Assembly (NCBI GenBank): GCA_964387685.1 | Contig: CAYLXK010000003.1 | Span: 248,001-312,000 of the forward strand | DNA length: 64,000 nt | Origin: Bryobacter sp964387685 | GTDB taxonomy: Bacteria > Acidobacteriota > Terriglobia > Bryobacterales > Bryobacteraceae | Direction of reading: 5' to 3' | Shown: positions 1 to 9,406 of the stretch, in pieces | How the letters are laid out: each line of letters opens with the position of its first letter | How positions within the stretch are numbered: the stretch's first letter is position 1 | Program-made: the position numbers and the translations under genes | Notes under the pieces: generated by a model | Databases searched by the model: none | What the model saw: only the letters and a program-made list of their open reading frames with translations | What the model was told of the DNA's origin: nothing

Positions 1-780
1 TTTCCCCACCAAACATTCTTTGTGCAAAATCACACCAGCGGTCTGGTCTTTCTTCCCCTTGAAAACAAAACCGGAACGGAGATCAAGGTGGAACGCGAGA
101 ATACCGACCCCGCCGCGGCGCACTTCTTCGTCGCAGTCTGCGCCGCCAAACCGCTGTTAGGCGCACCGTCCTACGTATATATTCCGCAAGCCGCCAACGT
201 ACTACAACAGCGGGAAACACATATTCGCCGATTGGAGGACGAGCTCGAAACGAAGGATCAATGGCTCGCCCAATCAAAGCAGGACTTGGCCGCGCTTGTA
301 GAACAGTTCCGCGCCCTTAATCTGGAGTTGGAAGCCAAGAACCGTTGGGCCCTGGAGCAAAATGAAAAAGTTTTGGCCGCGGCAGCCGCTCTGCACAAGT
401 TGGAGGGGGAACTGGCAGACCAACACCGCCGCGGTGCGGAGGTCGTCGCCCAGTATGAAACCCGCATCCAGCAGTTGGAAGAAGAATCCGCATCCCAGCT
501 TGCCTGGGCCAAACAGCTAGAGACCGACCTTCTCGACGAAGCCGACTCCCTTAAGAAGCACCTTACAAAGTTGGATATCGAACTCCAATCGGCCGGCACT
601 AGCCTTTCTCAATATCAAGCCAAACTCGACGAGGCGGAGGCCACCGTAATCGAGCGTACTCATTGGGCCCAACGGGAGCAAGCTCTCCGGGAAGAGTTGG
701 AAGCGCGGCTCAGCTCTGCCCAAGCCTCCCGTTGGGTCAAGATCGGGAGGGTCATCGGCCTTGGGCCGAAGCTCACATGA
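1..780 (+). CDS. C-terminal part of a probable methyltransferase with a long coiled coil (5' partial)
   Basis: The reading frame is open to the left window edge, so the true start lies outside. The first 45 or so residues resemble the end of class I SAM-dependent methyltransferases from polysaccharide clusters (an HFFVAVCA strand near the end of the fold); this is recalled family resemblance. From about residue 60 to 240 the protein is a charged, Leu/Glu/Lys-rich heptad region, almost certainly a coiled coil, with recurring NRW/KDQW-type segments. Such tails may organise glycosyltransferase complexes or measure chain length, which is inference. The stop overlaps the next ATG (ATGA at 777-780), so the two genes are translationally coupled. 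Confidence 0.5.
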   Translation, partial: FPHQTFFVQNHTSGLVFLPLENKTGTEIKVERENTDPAAAHFFVAVCAAKPLLGAPSYVYIPQAANVLQQRETHIRRLEDELETKDQWLAQSKQDLAALVEQFRALNLELEAKNRWALEQNEKVLAAAAALHKLEGELADQHRRGAEVVAQYETRIQQLEEESASQLAWAKQLETDLLDEADSLKKHLTKLDIELQSAGTSLSQYQAKLDEAEATVIERTHWAQREQALREELEARLSSAQASRWVKIGRVIGLGPKLT

Positions 781-3107
781 GCGTCGTTTGGCGAATCTTG
801 AGGCAGCTTCCGCTACTGCTCCTTAGCCCTTTCCTGCTTTTGCTGCAAGTCCTATCGCTCGCCCTAGGCGATTTGGCGTGGTCTGTCCTGGGCCGCAGGA
901 AACTTCTCGCGGATCAACCGGTAAACAACCACGCCGCCAGCGTTGTCATACCAAACTGGAATGGCCGTGATCTCCTCGAAAAATACCTGCCCAGCGTGGT
1001 CGTCGCTTTAGGCGATAATCCAGACAACGAAATCGTCGTCGTAGACAATGGGTCCACGGATGGCAGTGCGGACTTCCTTCGCCAGAGCTTTCCCAAAGTA
1101 AAGCTCGTCGCCCTGGAGAAAAATCTCGGCTTCGGCGGAGGCAGCAACGCCGGTTTTGCTGCGGCCCGCAACGATATCGTCGTCCTGCTCAACAGCGACA
1201 TGCGCGTCGCTCCAGATTTTCTAGCGCCTCTCCTATCGGCATTCTCCAAGCCAGACATTTTCTCGGTCGCCTGCCAGATTTTCTTCACCGATCCCGCCAA
1301 ACACCGGGAAGAAACCGGACTCACCGAAGGCCGCTGGCAGAATGGATTCCTGCGTGTTCGTCATCGAATCGACCAGGACCTCAACGAACTCTTTCCGTGC
1401 TTCTATGGAGGCGGCGGCTCCTGCGCGTTCGACCGCAAGAAGTTTCTCGAGTTGGGCGGCTTTGACGAAGTCCTTGCTCCTTTCTACCTGGAAGATACCG
1501 ATCTTGGCTACCTTGCTTGGAAACGCGGCTGGCGCAACCTTTACCAGCCCCAAAGCCACGTCTGGCACGAGCATCGCGGCACCATCGGCAAGAAGTTTTC
1601 CCGAGCCTATATCGAGAATGTCCTCCACAAAAACTTCCTTCTCTTCGTTTGGAAAAATATCCACTCGCCAAGCATGCTGGCGGAACACTTCCTGGGCGCC
1701 TATCTATCGGCGTTGCTCAGCATGATCTGGGGTAATTCGCTGGAACGCGCGAACTTCGCCGGCCTCCTGCGTGCCACTCTTCAACTGCCCGGCGCCCTGC
1801 GCGCCCGCTGGCTCGCCCGCCGTCTATCCGCCATCGGCGATGCCGAAGCCTTCCGCCGCCCCATGGGCGCTTACTATCGCGACCGCTACCAACCTCCCTC
1901 GGAAAGATTAAGGGTTCTGATGGTCTCGCCCTACCCTTTGAGTCCGCCCTCCCACGGCGGCGCGGTCTTCATGCAACAAACCATCCGGGAGTTGTCCAAG
2001 CACGCGGACGTTCACTTGATTGCGCTCCTCGATGACGAGACCGAACGCCAGGCTCACGAAGAACTGGCGCCGTTCCTCAAGTCCAAAAACTTCATCGTCC
2101 GCATGACCGGGATCAGCAGTCCGCCTTTCACCTATTTGCCAAGCGCCGTTCTCGAGTTTTCGAACGGCGACCTCGAATACCTCATCCACCGGACGATGTA
2201 TGTCGAGAAGATCGACGTCCTGCAGCTTGAGTACACCAATCTGGCGCAATACGGTTGCCGCTTCCAGCGCATGGTCTGCGCCCTCTTCGAGCACGACGTG
2301 TACTTCCAGTCGATCTCGCGCCAAATCCGTAGCAACAAGAGCCTTCTTTACCGCATCCCCGCCTTTCTGGAATACCTAAAGGCTTTCCATTGGGAGCTCA
2401 AAATGCTGCCGATCTTCGACCAAGTCCAAGTCTGCACGCCGGCCAACGAGGCCTACCTCGCGAGCCTCAAGCCCAAACTGAAATCTAACCTCAAATCGGG
2501 CCTCCGCGCCGCGATCGAAGTGAGTAGGTACAAAGGCCCGGCAGCCCCGCGCTCCGGCCACCAGTTGTTATTCGTTGGCGGCTTCCGCCACTTGCCGAAC
2601 CTTGAAGCCCTGCAATGGTTCTTTCGCGAAGTCGTGCCCATCTTACGAGCCCGCGGGGTGCCCTTCGAAGTCGTCGCCATCGGCAACGAGGCTCCCCCTC
2701 TCTACAGCTTTGTCAACGCCGACGAGAGCATTTTGCAATTGAAAGGCTTCGTGGAAGACCTAAGCGAATATTGGAACAGCGCGGCAGTGTTCTTGTGCCC
2801 CATCCAAAGCGGAAGCGGCGTTCGAGTTAAGCTCCTCGAAGCCTACGCCGCCGGCATCCCAGTGGTATCCACAACGGTCGGTGCCGAAGGCCTCGCCACC
2901 ACAGACGGCGATCTCTGCCGTCTCGCCGACGACGCCATGTCCTTCGCCACAGCCATCGAAGAAACCCTTCGCGACCCCGCCTCCGCCTTCACCATGTCTC
3001 AGCGCGCCCGCCAACACGTCGAAGCCGAATGGGAAGCCATGCTCGTCACAAAGCGCCTGAGTTACGGATACCGACAGATCCTTGACGCCAAAGCCTCACC
3101 ACATTAA
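777..3107 (+). CDS. Bifunctional glycosyltransferase, GT2 fused to GT4
   Basis: This 776-residue protein has a hydrophobic N-terminal segment (about residues 10-32, probable membrane anchor). A GT-A glycosyltransferase family 2 domain follows at about 55-300, with the VVIPNWNGR strand, a VVDNGSTDG motif, an LNSD metal site and an FYLEDTDLG acceptor motif. From about 379 to 770 lies a GT-B family 4 domain with a PPSHGG donor loop and the late SGSGVRVKLLEAYAAG stretch. Two domains of different fold imply two consecutive sugar transfers to one glycan at the inner membrane, which is inference. The ATG at 777 was chosen because it overlaps the preceding stop; an in-frame start at 663 would overlap far more. 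Sugars and acceptor are unknown. Confidence 0.85.
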   Translation: MSVVWRILRQLPLLLLSPFLLLLQVLSLALGDLAWSVLGRRKLLADQPVNNHAASVVIPNWNGRDLLEKYLPSVVVALGDNPDNEIVVVDNGSTDGSADFLRQSFPKVKLVALEKNLGFGGGSNAGFAAARNDIVVLLNSDMRVAPDFLAPLLSAFSKPDIFSVACQIFFTDPAKHREETGLTEGRWQNGFLRVRHRIDQDLNELFPCFYGGGGSCAFDRKKFLELGGFDEVLAPFYLEDTDLGYLAWKRGWRNLYQPQSHVWHEHRGTIGKKFSRAYIENVLHKNFLLFVWKNIHSPSMLAEHFLGAYLSALLSMIWGNSLERANFAGLLRATLQLPGALRARWLARRLSAIGDAEAFRRPMGAYYRDRYQPPSERLRVLMVSPYPLSPPSHGGAVFMQQTIRELSKHADVHLIALLDDETERQAHEELAPFLKSKNFIVRMTGISSPPFTYLPSAVLEFSNGDLEYLIHRTMYVEKIDVLQLEYTNLAQYGCRFQRMVCALFEHDVYFQSISRQIRSNKSLLYRIPAFLEYLKAFHWELKMLPIFDQVQVCTPANEAYLASLKPKLKSNLKSGLRAAIEVSRYKGPAAPRSGHQLLFVGGFRHLPNLEALQWFFREVVPILRARGVPFEVVAIGNEAPPLYSFVNADESILQLKGFVEDLSEYWNSAAVFLCPIQSGSGVRVKLLEAYAAGIPVVSTTVGAEGLATTDGDLCRLADDAMSFATAIEETLRDPASAFTMSQRARQHVEAEWEAMLVTKRLSYGYRQILDAKASPH

Positions 3108-3134
3108 GACTTCGCGCTGCCTCCGACGATCCCG

Positions 3135-3662
3135 CTACTTACCGCCCCCTAGTTCCTTCTTAAGCTCCTCCGCCACCTTCTCCGCCGTCTTGTCCAGCGT
3201 CTTGGGCTGCATATCTTTCGGCTTCTCATAGATGCTCCACACGATGTTCCGCGTCCGCCGTTCCACTAGAAAAATGGTGCCCTTCCCGCGCCCAATGCTG
3301 CCCATGATCTTCGGTGCTAGCTTGAAAGCTTTCTCAGCTTCCAACTTGAGTGCCTCGTCGCTGCCTGGCTCGGGCTTCTCTTTACTTTCTTCGACCGCCT
3401 TTTCGTCGAACTCGCGGAGCCGCTCCTCGAAGGCCGCGCCCAAACGGTCCGTAAAGTAGGCATCCGCCTTGGTCGGGTCTGTCACCACGCGGATCGATCC
3501 GATGCTCCGCAGGCGATTCGCCAGATAGTGATCGAAACTACCTGTCATCGGCATCAGGTAGACCCGTTGAATCTGTCCAAGCTCCACATTTCCCTGGCCG
3601 AAGCCGTCCCCTGAGAAAACCAGCATCGCTACCAAACCGCTAATTTTTACCAAACCGCTCAT
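3135..3662 (-). CDS. Exported hypothetical protein
   Basis: The 175-residue protein starts with a hydrophobic segment (about 5-22) that looks like a signal peptide. A short alpha/beta region follows, then an acidic, Lys/Glu-rich stretch (about 85-120) and a C-terminal part rich in Lys and Glu ending in GGGK. The middle contains LVERRTRNIVWSIYE, reminiscent of small acidobacterial periplasmic proteins, but I do not recognise a named family. It is transcribed against the glycosyltransferases and interrupts the cluster. Its ATG is only 24 bases from the divergent start at 3687, so the two promoters must overlap the genes or each other. Confidence 0.6.
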   Translation of the reverse strand: MSGLVKISGLVAMLVFSGDGFGQGNVELGQIQRVYLMPMTGSFDHYLANRLRSIGSIRVVTDPTKADAYFTDRLGAAFEERLREFDEKAVEESKEKPEPGSDEALKLEAEKAFKLAPKIMGSIGRGKGTIFLVERRTRNIVWSIYEKPKDMQPKTLDKTAEKVAEELKKELGGGK

Positions 3663-3686
3663 GAGATTCTAGAGTTTCCTTTTCTC

Positions 3687-4361
3687 GTGTACAACAACCA
3701 ACGAATTACCGTCATCATTCCCTGTCTGAATGAAGAACAAGGTATCGAACTCGTCCTTAGCCGCATGCCGAAATTTGTCGACCAGGTCATCGTCGTCGAC
3801 AACGGCTCCACCGACCGGACCAGCGACGTGGCCCAAAGTCTTGGCGCTCAAGTCATCCGCGAGGACGCCCGTGGTTACGGCCGCGCCTACAAACGCGGAT
3901 TCCAGTTCGCCGATGGCGACGTCATTGTCACGCTCGACGGGGACCACAGCTATCCGCCCGACGCTATTTCGTACCTTCTCGAAGCCTTCCGGCATCTCGA
4001 AGTCGATTTCCTCAATGCCTCTCGTTTTCCGGTCCGCGACCGCCATGCCATGAGCCTCAAACACAAAATCGGCAACTTCATCCTATCCGTCGCGATGAGC
4101 CTACTCTACTTCCGCTGGGTACAGGATTCGCAGAGCGGCATGTGGGTCTTCCGCAGAAGTATCCTCTCTCAAATGACGCTTGAAAGCGACGGAATGGCGT
4201 TTAGCGAGGAAATAAAAATCGAAGCCCTGAAGAACCCCCGCATCACGTTCGCAGAATTTCCCATTCTCTACACCTCACGTCTGGGAGAAATCAAGTTGAA
4301 CCCTTGGCGCGATGGCTTCTACAACCTCTGGTTCCTGCTCAAAAAGCGCCTCGGCATATGA
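3687..4361 (+). CDS. Glycosyltransferase family 2, dolichol-phosphate-mannose-synthase-like
   Basis: This 224-residue GT-A enzyme begins almost directly with the catalytic strand (VIIPCLNEEQG). It carries VVDNGSTDRT and the LDGDHSYPP metal-binding motif typical of DPM-synthase-like GT2 proteins, which move a sugar from a nucleotide donor to polyprenyl phosphate or a lipid-linked acceptor. There is no C-terminal membrane domain, so it is probably peripheral. The start is GTG; no ATG precedes the motif. The stop overlaps the next ATG (ATGA, 4358-4361), which begins a run of coupled genes to 10566. Donor and acceptor are not predictable. Confidence 0.85.
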   Translation: MYNNQRITVIIPCLNEEQGIELVLSRMPKFVDQVIVVDNGSTDRTSDVAQSLGAQVIREDARGYGRAYKRGFQFADGDVIVTLDGDHSYPPDAISYLLEAFRHLEVDFLNASRFPVRDRHAMSLKHKIGNFILSVAMSLLYFRWVQDSQSGMWVFRRSILSQMTLESDGMAFSEEIKIEALKNPRITFAEFPILYTSRLGEIKLNPWRDGFYNLWFLLKKRLGI

Positions 4362-5281
4362 AGAGTGTCTCTGTTGTCATCCCTTCCTGGCAGGGCCGGC
4401 AGCACCTCGAGACCCTCCTCCCTACTATCCATGGCGCGGCCGAAATCATCGTCGCCGATGCCAATTCCCCGGATGGCACCCGTGACTTGCCAGTCCGCTA
4501 TGTCGAGCTTGACGCGAATCGCGGCTTCGCCTACGCCGTCAATCGGGGCATCGCTGCCGCGAAACACGACGTCATTGCGGTCCTGAACAACGATCTCAAG
4601 CTCCACCCGCACTGGCTCACCCACCTGCTGCCCCATCTCGAGACCGCTCCCTTCGCCTGCGGCAAGCTCTGGCAGTGGGAAGGCAACTTGCTGGACGGTA
4701 CCTGGGACCTTCTTAGCCTTTCCGGCCTTCCCCTCCGCGCCGGGAACGGCAGGAAAGACTCGGAAATTTTCAGTACACAACGCCGCGTTTTCTTCGCCCC
4801 CTGGACGGCTATCTTGCTTCGCCGGGACTATCTCGAAGAGGTCGGGCCGTTAGACGAAAACTTCCAAAGCTACCTCGAGGACGTCGATTTCGGGCTCCGT
4901 TCGCTAGCGCGGGGATTCCAGGGCGTCTACGAGCCAAAGGCCCAAGCCTGGCATCGCGGCAGCTCTACGCTCGGTGCCTGGCACCCGCGGCAGGTTGCAT
5001 TAACCTCTCGTAATCAACTGCTCCTTATCGCTAAACACGGCGGAATGGACTGGATCCGGCGCTGGCCCCGTGAGGTGCTGGCCGGCCAGTTACTATGGGG
5101 CCTAGCCGCAGCCCGGCGCGGGTGCCTAGTTCCCTGGCTGGAAGGCAAGAGGGTTGGTTGGGCAACCCTACGGCGCTCCCGCAGCCCGGTCCCCGACCAG
5201 TTGGAAAAGTTCCAAAACGAACTCTTCTCTCTGACCCATGACGACCCTTTCTGGCGCCTCTATTGGGCTTTAACCCTATGA
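4358..5281 (+). CDS. Glycosyltransferase family 2 (rhamnosyltransferase-like)
   Basis: A 307-residue GT2 enzyme with VVIPSWQGR at the first strand, VADANSPDGT in place of the usual VDNxSxDG, a long LDANRGFAYAVNRG loop, LNND as metal site and YLEDVDFGLR as acceptor/base motif. This architecture is shared by WbbL-like rhamnosyltransferases of O-antigen clusters. The ATG at 4358 is preferred over an earlier in-frame codon at 4304 because it gives the 4-base overlap with the previous stop and begins right at the fold. It overlaps the next gene in the same way at 5278-5281. Confidence 0.85.
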   Translation: MKSVSVVIPSWQGRQHLETLLPTIHGAAEIIVADANSPDGTRDLPVRYVELDANRGFAYAVNRGIAAAKHDVIAVLNNDLKLHPHWLTHLLPHLETAPFACGKLWQWEGNLLDGTWDLLSLSGLPLRAGNGRKDSEIFSTQRRVFFAPWTAILLRRDYLEEVGPLDENFQSYLEDVDFGLRSLARGFQGVYEPKAQAWHRGSSTLGAWHPRQVALTSRNQLLLIAKHGGMDWIRRWPREVLAGQLLWGLAAARRGCLVPWLEGKRVGWATLRRSRSPVPDQLEKFQNELFSLTHDDPFWRLYWALTL

Positions 5282-6231
5282 AACTACTAGGGATCGTCAT
5301 CGTGACCTGGAATTCGGAAGATGTCATCGACAGGTGCCTGAATGCCCTGAAAAACGAACCCAATGCCCAGATCGTCGTCATAGATAATGCCTCCGCCGAC
5401 CAAACGGCGGAACGAGCCAAAAGCCACCCGGGAATCCAAGTTGTAAGAAACGAAGCCAATCTTGGTTTTGCCGGCGGAGTGAACCAGGGCGTCCGCCTTC
5501 TCGAGACACCCTACGTCCTGATCCTTAATCCTGACTGCGAAGTCCAATCGGACCTGGCCGCGATGATCGAGGCTGCCAGGGACGGCGCCGCTGGAGGAAT
5601 CCTGTTGGGAGCAGACGGCCAACCCCAGAGAGGCTTTCAGTTCCGCCGCTTTCCCACACCCGCAGCCCTAGCCTTTGAAGCGCTTGGCCTCAACCGCCTT
5701 TGGAAAACGAACCCAGTCAACGTCCGCTACCGCTGCCTCGACGTGGCCATAGAGGAAGAAATCTCCGTCGATCAACCCCCCGGGGCCTTTTTCCTGTTTC
5801 GCCGCGATGCATTTGAAACAATTGGCGGCTTCAATCTCTCCTATTGGCCAGTGTGGTTTGAAGACGTCGATTTCTGCCGCCGCCTCGTCAACGCTGGCTA
5901 CACAATCCGCTTTACGCCCTTCGCCTTGGCTCGCCACCAGGGAGCGGCTAGTATTTCCAAAATCCGCTGGAGTTCGAAGGAGTTGGCGTGGTATGGTAGC
6001 CTTCTAAGGTACGCTACCCAGCATTACGGGTGGCTTTCCCGGCGTCTGGTCGGTTTGGCTGTTGCCGCTGCGTCCGTCCCAAGGTCATTAACGGGGATCC
6101 AATTTCGGCGCCAGAGTGCACACACCCTTGGTGTCTACGCTAGAGTTCTGCTTCTAGCGCTCAAGGTCGTTGTGTATGGCCGAGTGGACGTTAGGCACTC
6201 CGATGACCTGGATATTTTAGATGATGCATAA
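5278..6231 (+). CDS. Glycosyltransferase family 2 (WbbL-like)
   Basis: This 317-residue enzyme has the full GT2 set: VIVTWNSED, VIDNASADQT, an NLGFAGGVNQG loop, the LNPDC metal site near residue 85, a QPPGAFFLFRR segment and WFEDVDFCRR. The C-terminus (about 245-300) is hydrophobic and basic, suggesting membrane association. WbbL-type enzymes add rhamnose or a related deoxysugar to lipid-linked intermediates; the actual sugar here is unknown. The start was placed at 5278 because of the ATGA overlap. The gene ends inside the beginning of the next one (start 6221, stop 6231). Confidence 0.85.
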   Translation: MKLLGIVIVTWNSEDVIDRCLNALKNEPNAQIVVIDNASADQTAERAKSHPGIQVVRNEANLGFAGGVNQGVRLLETPYVLILNPDCEVQSDLAAMIEAARDGAAGGILLGADGQPQRGFQFRRFPTPAALAFEALGLNRLWKTNPVNVRYRCLDVAIEEEISVDQPPGAFFLFRRDAFETIGGFNLSYWPVWFEDVDFCRRLVNAGYTIRFTPFALARHQGAASISKIRWSSKELAWYGSLLRYATQHYGWLSRRLVGLAVAAASVPRSLTGIQFRRQSAHTLGVYARVLLLALKVVVYGRVDVRHSDDLDILDDA

Positions 6232-7267
6232 CGGCCTCGTTTCAGTTACTTTAGTCACCTTCAACAGCGGACGATTCATCAAGCGTTGCCTCGAGTCGGT
6301 GCTGGCCCAGCGCTACTCGCTCAAGGAAATCATCGTTGTCGATAACGCGTCCACCGACGGCACCATCGACATTCTCGACCAGTTCGCCGACCGCGTTCGC
6401 ATCATCTATAACGACACAAACATTGGCTTTTCGGCCGCCCAGAACCAGGCGATTCTGCTATCGAGCGGCGAGTGGGTACTCACCTTAAATCCCGACGTGC
6501 TCCTGATGCCCAATTTCATTCAGAGCCTGGTCGACGCGGGCAATCGCGACCCCCAAATCGGCACCGTCTGCGGCAAGCTTCTGGCCATGATGGCCACCTT
6601 CGACCTCCCCGAAAATCCCCTGATCGACTCGACCGGCATCTATTTCAATCCCATGCTGCGCCACCTGGACCGTGGCAGCCAGGATGTCGACAACGGCCAC
6701 TATCTGAATTTCGAGTACGTCTTCGGCGCCACGGCGGCCGCCGCCCTCTACCGACGGGAGATGATCGACGACATATCCATCGACGGCGAGTTTTTCGACC
6801 ACGACTTTTTTGTCTATCGCGAAGACGCCGACGTCGCTTGGCGCGCCCAGCTATACGGCTGGAAATGCCTATACACGCCGCATGCTCGCGGCTATCACGT
6901 CCGTACCGTGCTTCCGGGCAATCGCAACGCGCTTCCCGCTGCGATCAACATGCATTCCGTGAAGAACCGTTTCCTGATGCGCATTAAGAACATGACGCCG
7001 AATCTGTACCTGCGCAATTTTTTCCCGATCACCTTTCGGGACGTCCTGGTTCTTGGATGCTGCATATTGAGGGAGCACTCGTCTTTAAAGGCGTTTTGGC
7101 TGCTTGCCCGGCAGTGGCCCAAAGTCATGCGGAAGCGCAAGATCGTCATGGCCAACCGGAAAGTGAGCGATGAATACCTGGCGAGCTGGTTTGAATTCCA
7201 GCCGGTTTCCAAGCCCGCTCCCAAAACGGTTCGGGTCCCGGCCCGCGCGAAAGTTGCCCGCGGCTAG
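6221..7267 (+). CDS. Glycosyltransferase family 2
   Basis: A 348-residue GT2 protein. Visible motifs are VTLVTFNSGRF, VVDNASTDGT, IGFSAAQNQA, LNPDV (metal site) and a REDADVAWRAQ acceptor motif. The C-terminus is very basic (PKTVRVPARAKVARG), possibly for membrane or partner contact. Two adjacent ATG codons (6221, 6224) sit within the end of the preceding gene, an 11-base overlap, so translation is probably coupled. Only four bases separate its stop from the GTG of the next gene. Its role in glycan assembly is clear from family and context; its specificity is not. Confidence 0.85.
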   Translation: MMHNGLVSVTLVTFNSGRFIKRCLESVLAQRYSLKEIIVVDNASTDGTIDILDQFADRVRIIYNDTNIGFSAAQNQAILLSSGEWVLTLNPDVLLMPNFIQSLVDAGNRDPQIGTVCGKLLAMMATFDLPENPLIDSTGIYFNPMLRHLDRGSQDVDNGHYLNFEYVFGATAAAALYRREMIDDISIDGEFFDHDFFVYREDADVAWRAQLYGWKCLYTPHARGYHVRTVLPGNRNALPAAINMHSVKNRFLMRIKNMTPNLYLRNFFPITFRDVLVLGCCILREHSSLKAFWLLARQWPKVMRKRKIVMANRKVSDEYLASWFEFQPVSKPAPKTVRVPARAKVARG

Positions 7268-7271
7268 TTGT

Positions 7272-8351
7272 GTGCGCATTGCCCTGTTGGGAACCCGCGG
7301 CATTCCCGCCCGCTATGGCGGTTTCGAGACCTTCGCCGAGGAATTGACCAAGCGGCTGGTTGAAAGGGGTCACGCGGTAGCGGTTTATTGCCGTGAAGAA
7401 GATCCTCCTAGCCCTTTCCTGGGTATCGAACGGCGCTATCTTCCCACCATTCGCCACAAGTACTTCGACACCCTGGCGCATACGGGGTTGTCCACCTTGC
7501 ACCTCTTGCTAAACCGGGCCGACGTCGTTCTCTACTGCAATGGCGCAAACGCCATCTACACCTGGCTCCCGCGCCTCTTCGGAATGCCCGTAGCGCTTAA
7601 CGTGGATGGCCTGGAGAGAAAGCGCAAGAAATGGAACCGGCTCGCGAAATCCTGGTATCGCTTTTCTGAGTGGCTTTCCACATTTTGCCCTACGCGTATC
7701 GTGACGGACGCCGCTGAAATTGAACGCTATTACCAGGTGAGCTACGGCGCCGCCTCCACCTTCATTCCCTACGGTGCGGAACTGGGCCGGGTGCCCTGGG
7801 AGCCCATGCTCAATCTAACTCCTAACCGTTATTTCCTTTATGTCACCCGCTTTGAGCCGGAGAACAACCCGCTGCTGGTGCGGGAGGCCTTTGAGCGGGT
7901 GTCAACCGAGCTTAAGCTGGCCCTGGTTGGCGATGCCCCGTATGCACCCGACTACATCGCCCGGGTGCGCGCTACGAAAAATCCACGTGTAGTCTTACCC
8001 GGTGCGATCTACGGCGAGGGCTATAAGATTCTCCAGTCCCATTGCTACGCCTACGTCCATGCCACCGAAGTAGGTGGAACGCATCCCGCGCTGATTGAAG
8101 CCATGGGGCGGGGGGCGCTTATTCTGTATCTGGAGACTCCGGAAAACACCGAGGTCGCCGGGGGCGTGGGGATGCCTTTTCAAGTATCGAACCTGCACAC
8201 TGTAATGGCCGAGGCCTTGGCCCTCTCGCCGGAAGAACGAGCCCGCCGACAGCATCTAGCCGTCGCCCGGGTGCGGGAACGATACTCTTGGGACGTGGTA
8301 ACCACGCAGTATGAGAACCTCTTTCGCCAGCTATGCCCAGAACATGGTTAG
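7272..8351 (+). CDS. Glycosyltransferase family 4 with DUF1972 N-terminus
   Basis: The protein (359 residues) starts with VRIALLGTRGIPARYGGFETF, the signature of the DUF1972/GT4 rhamnosyltransferase group (WchF, CpsT-like), which adds L-rhamnose in capsule or O-antigen synthesis. The donor-domain region includes GTHPALIEAMGRGALILYLETPEN. The GTG at 7272 is chosen because it lies four bases after the previous stop and immediately before the conserved strand; an upstream ATG at 7170 would overlap the preceding gene by about 100 bases. The gene overlaps the start of alr by 19 bases, so the racemase is read from the same message. Confidence 0.82.
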   Translation: MRIALLGTRGIPARYGGFETFAEELTKRLVERGHAVAVYCREEDPPSPFLGIERRYLPTIRHKYFDTLAHTGLSTLHLLLNRADVVLYCNGANAIYTWLPRLFGMPVALNVDGLERKRKKWNRLAKSWYRFSEWLSTFCPTRIVTDAAEIERYYQVSYGAASTFIPYGAELGRVPWEPMLNLTPNRYFLYVTRFEPENNPLLVREAFERVSTELKLALVGDAPYAPDYIARVRATKNPRVVLPGAIYGEGYKILQSHCYAYVHATEVGGTHPALIEAMGRGALILYLETPENTEVAGGVGMPFQVSNLHTVMAEALALSPEERARRQHLAVARVRERYSWDVVTTQYENLFRQLCPEHG

Positions 8352-9406
8352 AAGTTTCTCTCGATCAAATTAAGCGCAACTATCGGCTCATTGCGAGAAC
8401 CGTCGGCAGCGGAGTGGCAATGATGCCAGTAGTCAAGGCGGACGCTTACCGTCACGGGGCGGTAGCGGTAAGCCAAGCGCTGGAACACGAAGGCGCCGAA
8501 TGGCTAGCAGTTTCCAACATTGAAGAAGGCAAGGCTTTGCGGGAGTCGGGTCTTCGTTCGCGTGTGCTGGTCATGGCGGACCGCGTAGAGAGCGATTCCC
8601 GCGCTTGGTCCGAGTTCCGGCTTACTCCGGTTGTACACGATCTGGAAGATCTAGCGCGTTTGCCCGCAGGCCTCGCCTATCACCTAAAGATCGACACCGG
8701 AATGCACCGGCTTGGTAGCTTAGCGTCTGCCGAAGAGATCTCCCGCCAAGTGCAAGGAACTAACCTCGAAGGCCTGATGACCCACTTCGCCTCGAGCGCC
8801 GACTATACGTCGGAGCAAACCCTGCAGCAGCAGGAAGCATTCGCTCACCTCTGTTCAAGACTCAGGCCAACCTTTCTACATGCCGCGTCTACCAACTCCA
8901 TTCACTTTGGCCGGCGGGAAGCCTGGGGCAATCTGGTTCGTCCCGGTTACGGTATCTACGGTTACGTTTCCCGTGCCAAGGGCAAGCCGCCGGCGGAAAC
9001 CCTGGACGTGGCCCCAGCCCTCGAATGGAAGGCCACGATTCTGCTTACCAAGGAAGTGCCTGCGGGATCACCCATCGGATACGGCGCGCAATGGGTAGCG
9101 GCGCGACGCACACGCCTGGGCATTCTGGGCGTCGGCTACGCCGATGGGCTGCCGCACCGGCTATCCAATAAGGGGCAGGTGATCGCCGGCGGGAGATTAG
9201 TGCCGATACTCGGCGCCGTCTCCATGGACGTCACAACGATAGATTTGACCGAGGCGCCGGAATTGCGGGCGGGCGATGCCGTAACCCTGCTGGGTTCCCA
9301 GGCCGACGTCTCCATCGACGCACGGAAAATTGCCCGCGACGCGGGAACCATCGCGTACTCCATCCTTTGCGGGATCTCGACTCGCGTGCCACGGTATTAC
9401 ATATGA
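8333..9406 (+). CDS. alr: Alanine racemase
   Basis: Converts L-alanine to D-alanine with pyridoxal phosphate, supplying the D-Ala-D-Ala of peptidoglycan. The PLP lysine is K35 in VVKADAYRHG. The second catalytic base is a tyrosine near residue 269 in LGVGYADGLP, and the C-terminal domain has the VSMDVTTIDLT segment. Length (357) is normal for a PLP TIM barrel plus beta domain. The ATG lies inside the end of the GT4 gene, and the stop overlaps the next ATG (9403), so alr is embedded in a sugar-transfer operon, which is an unusual setting. Confidence 0.93.
   Translation: MPRTWLEVSLDQIKRNYRLIARTVGSGVAMMPVVKADAYRHGAVAVSQALEHEGAEWLAVSNIEEGKALRESGLRSRVLVMADRVESDSRAWSEFRLTPVVHDLEDLARLPAGLAYHLKIDTGMHRLGSLASAEEISRQVQGTNLEGLMTHFASSADYTSEQTLQQQEAFAHLCSRLRPTFLHAASTNSIHFGRREAWGNLVRPGYGIYGYVSRAKGKPPAETLDVAPALEWKATILLTKEVPAGSPIGYGAQWVAARRTRLGILGVGYADGLPHRLSNKGQVIAGGRLVPILGAVSMDVTTIDLTEAPELRAGDAVTLLGSQADVSIDARKIARDAGTIAYSILCGISTRVPRYYI

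Noticed and set aside
3108..3686. Insertion or mobile element interrupting the first sugar cluster
   Set aside because: Only one exported hypothetical gene is present; no transposase, inverted repeats or target duplications were seen.
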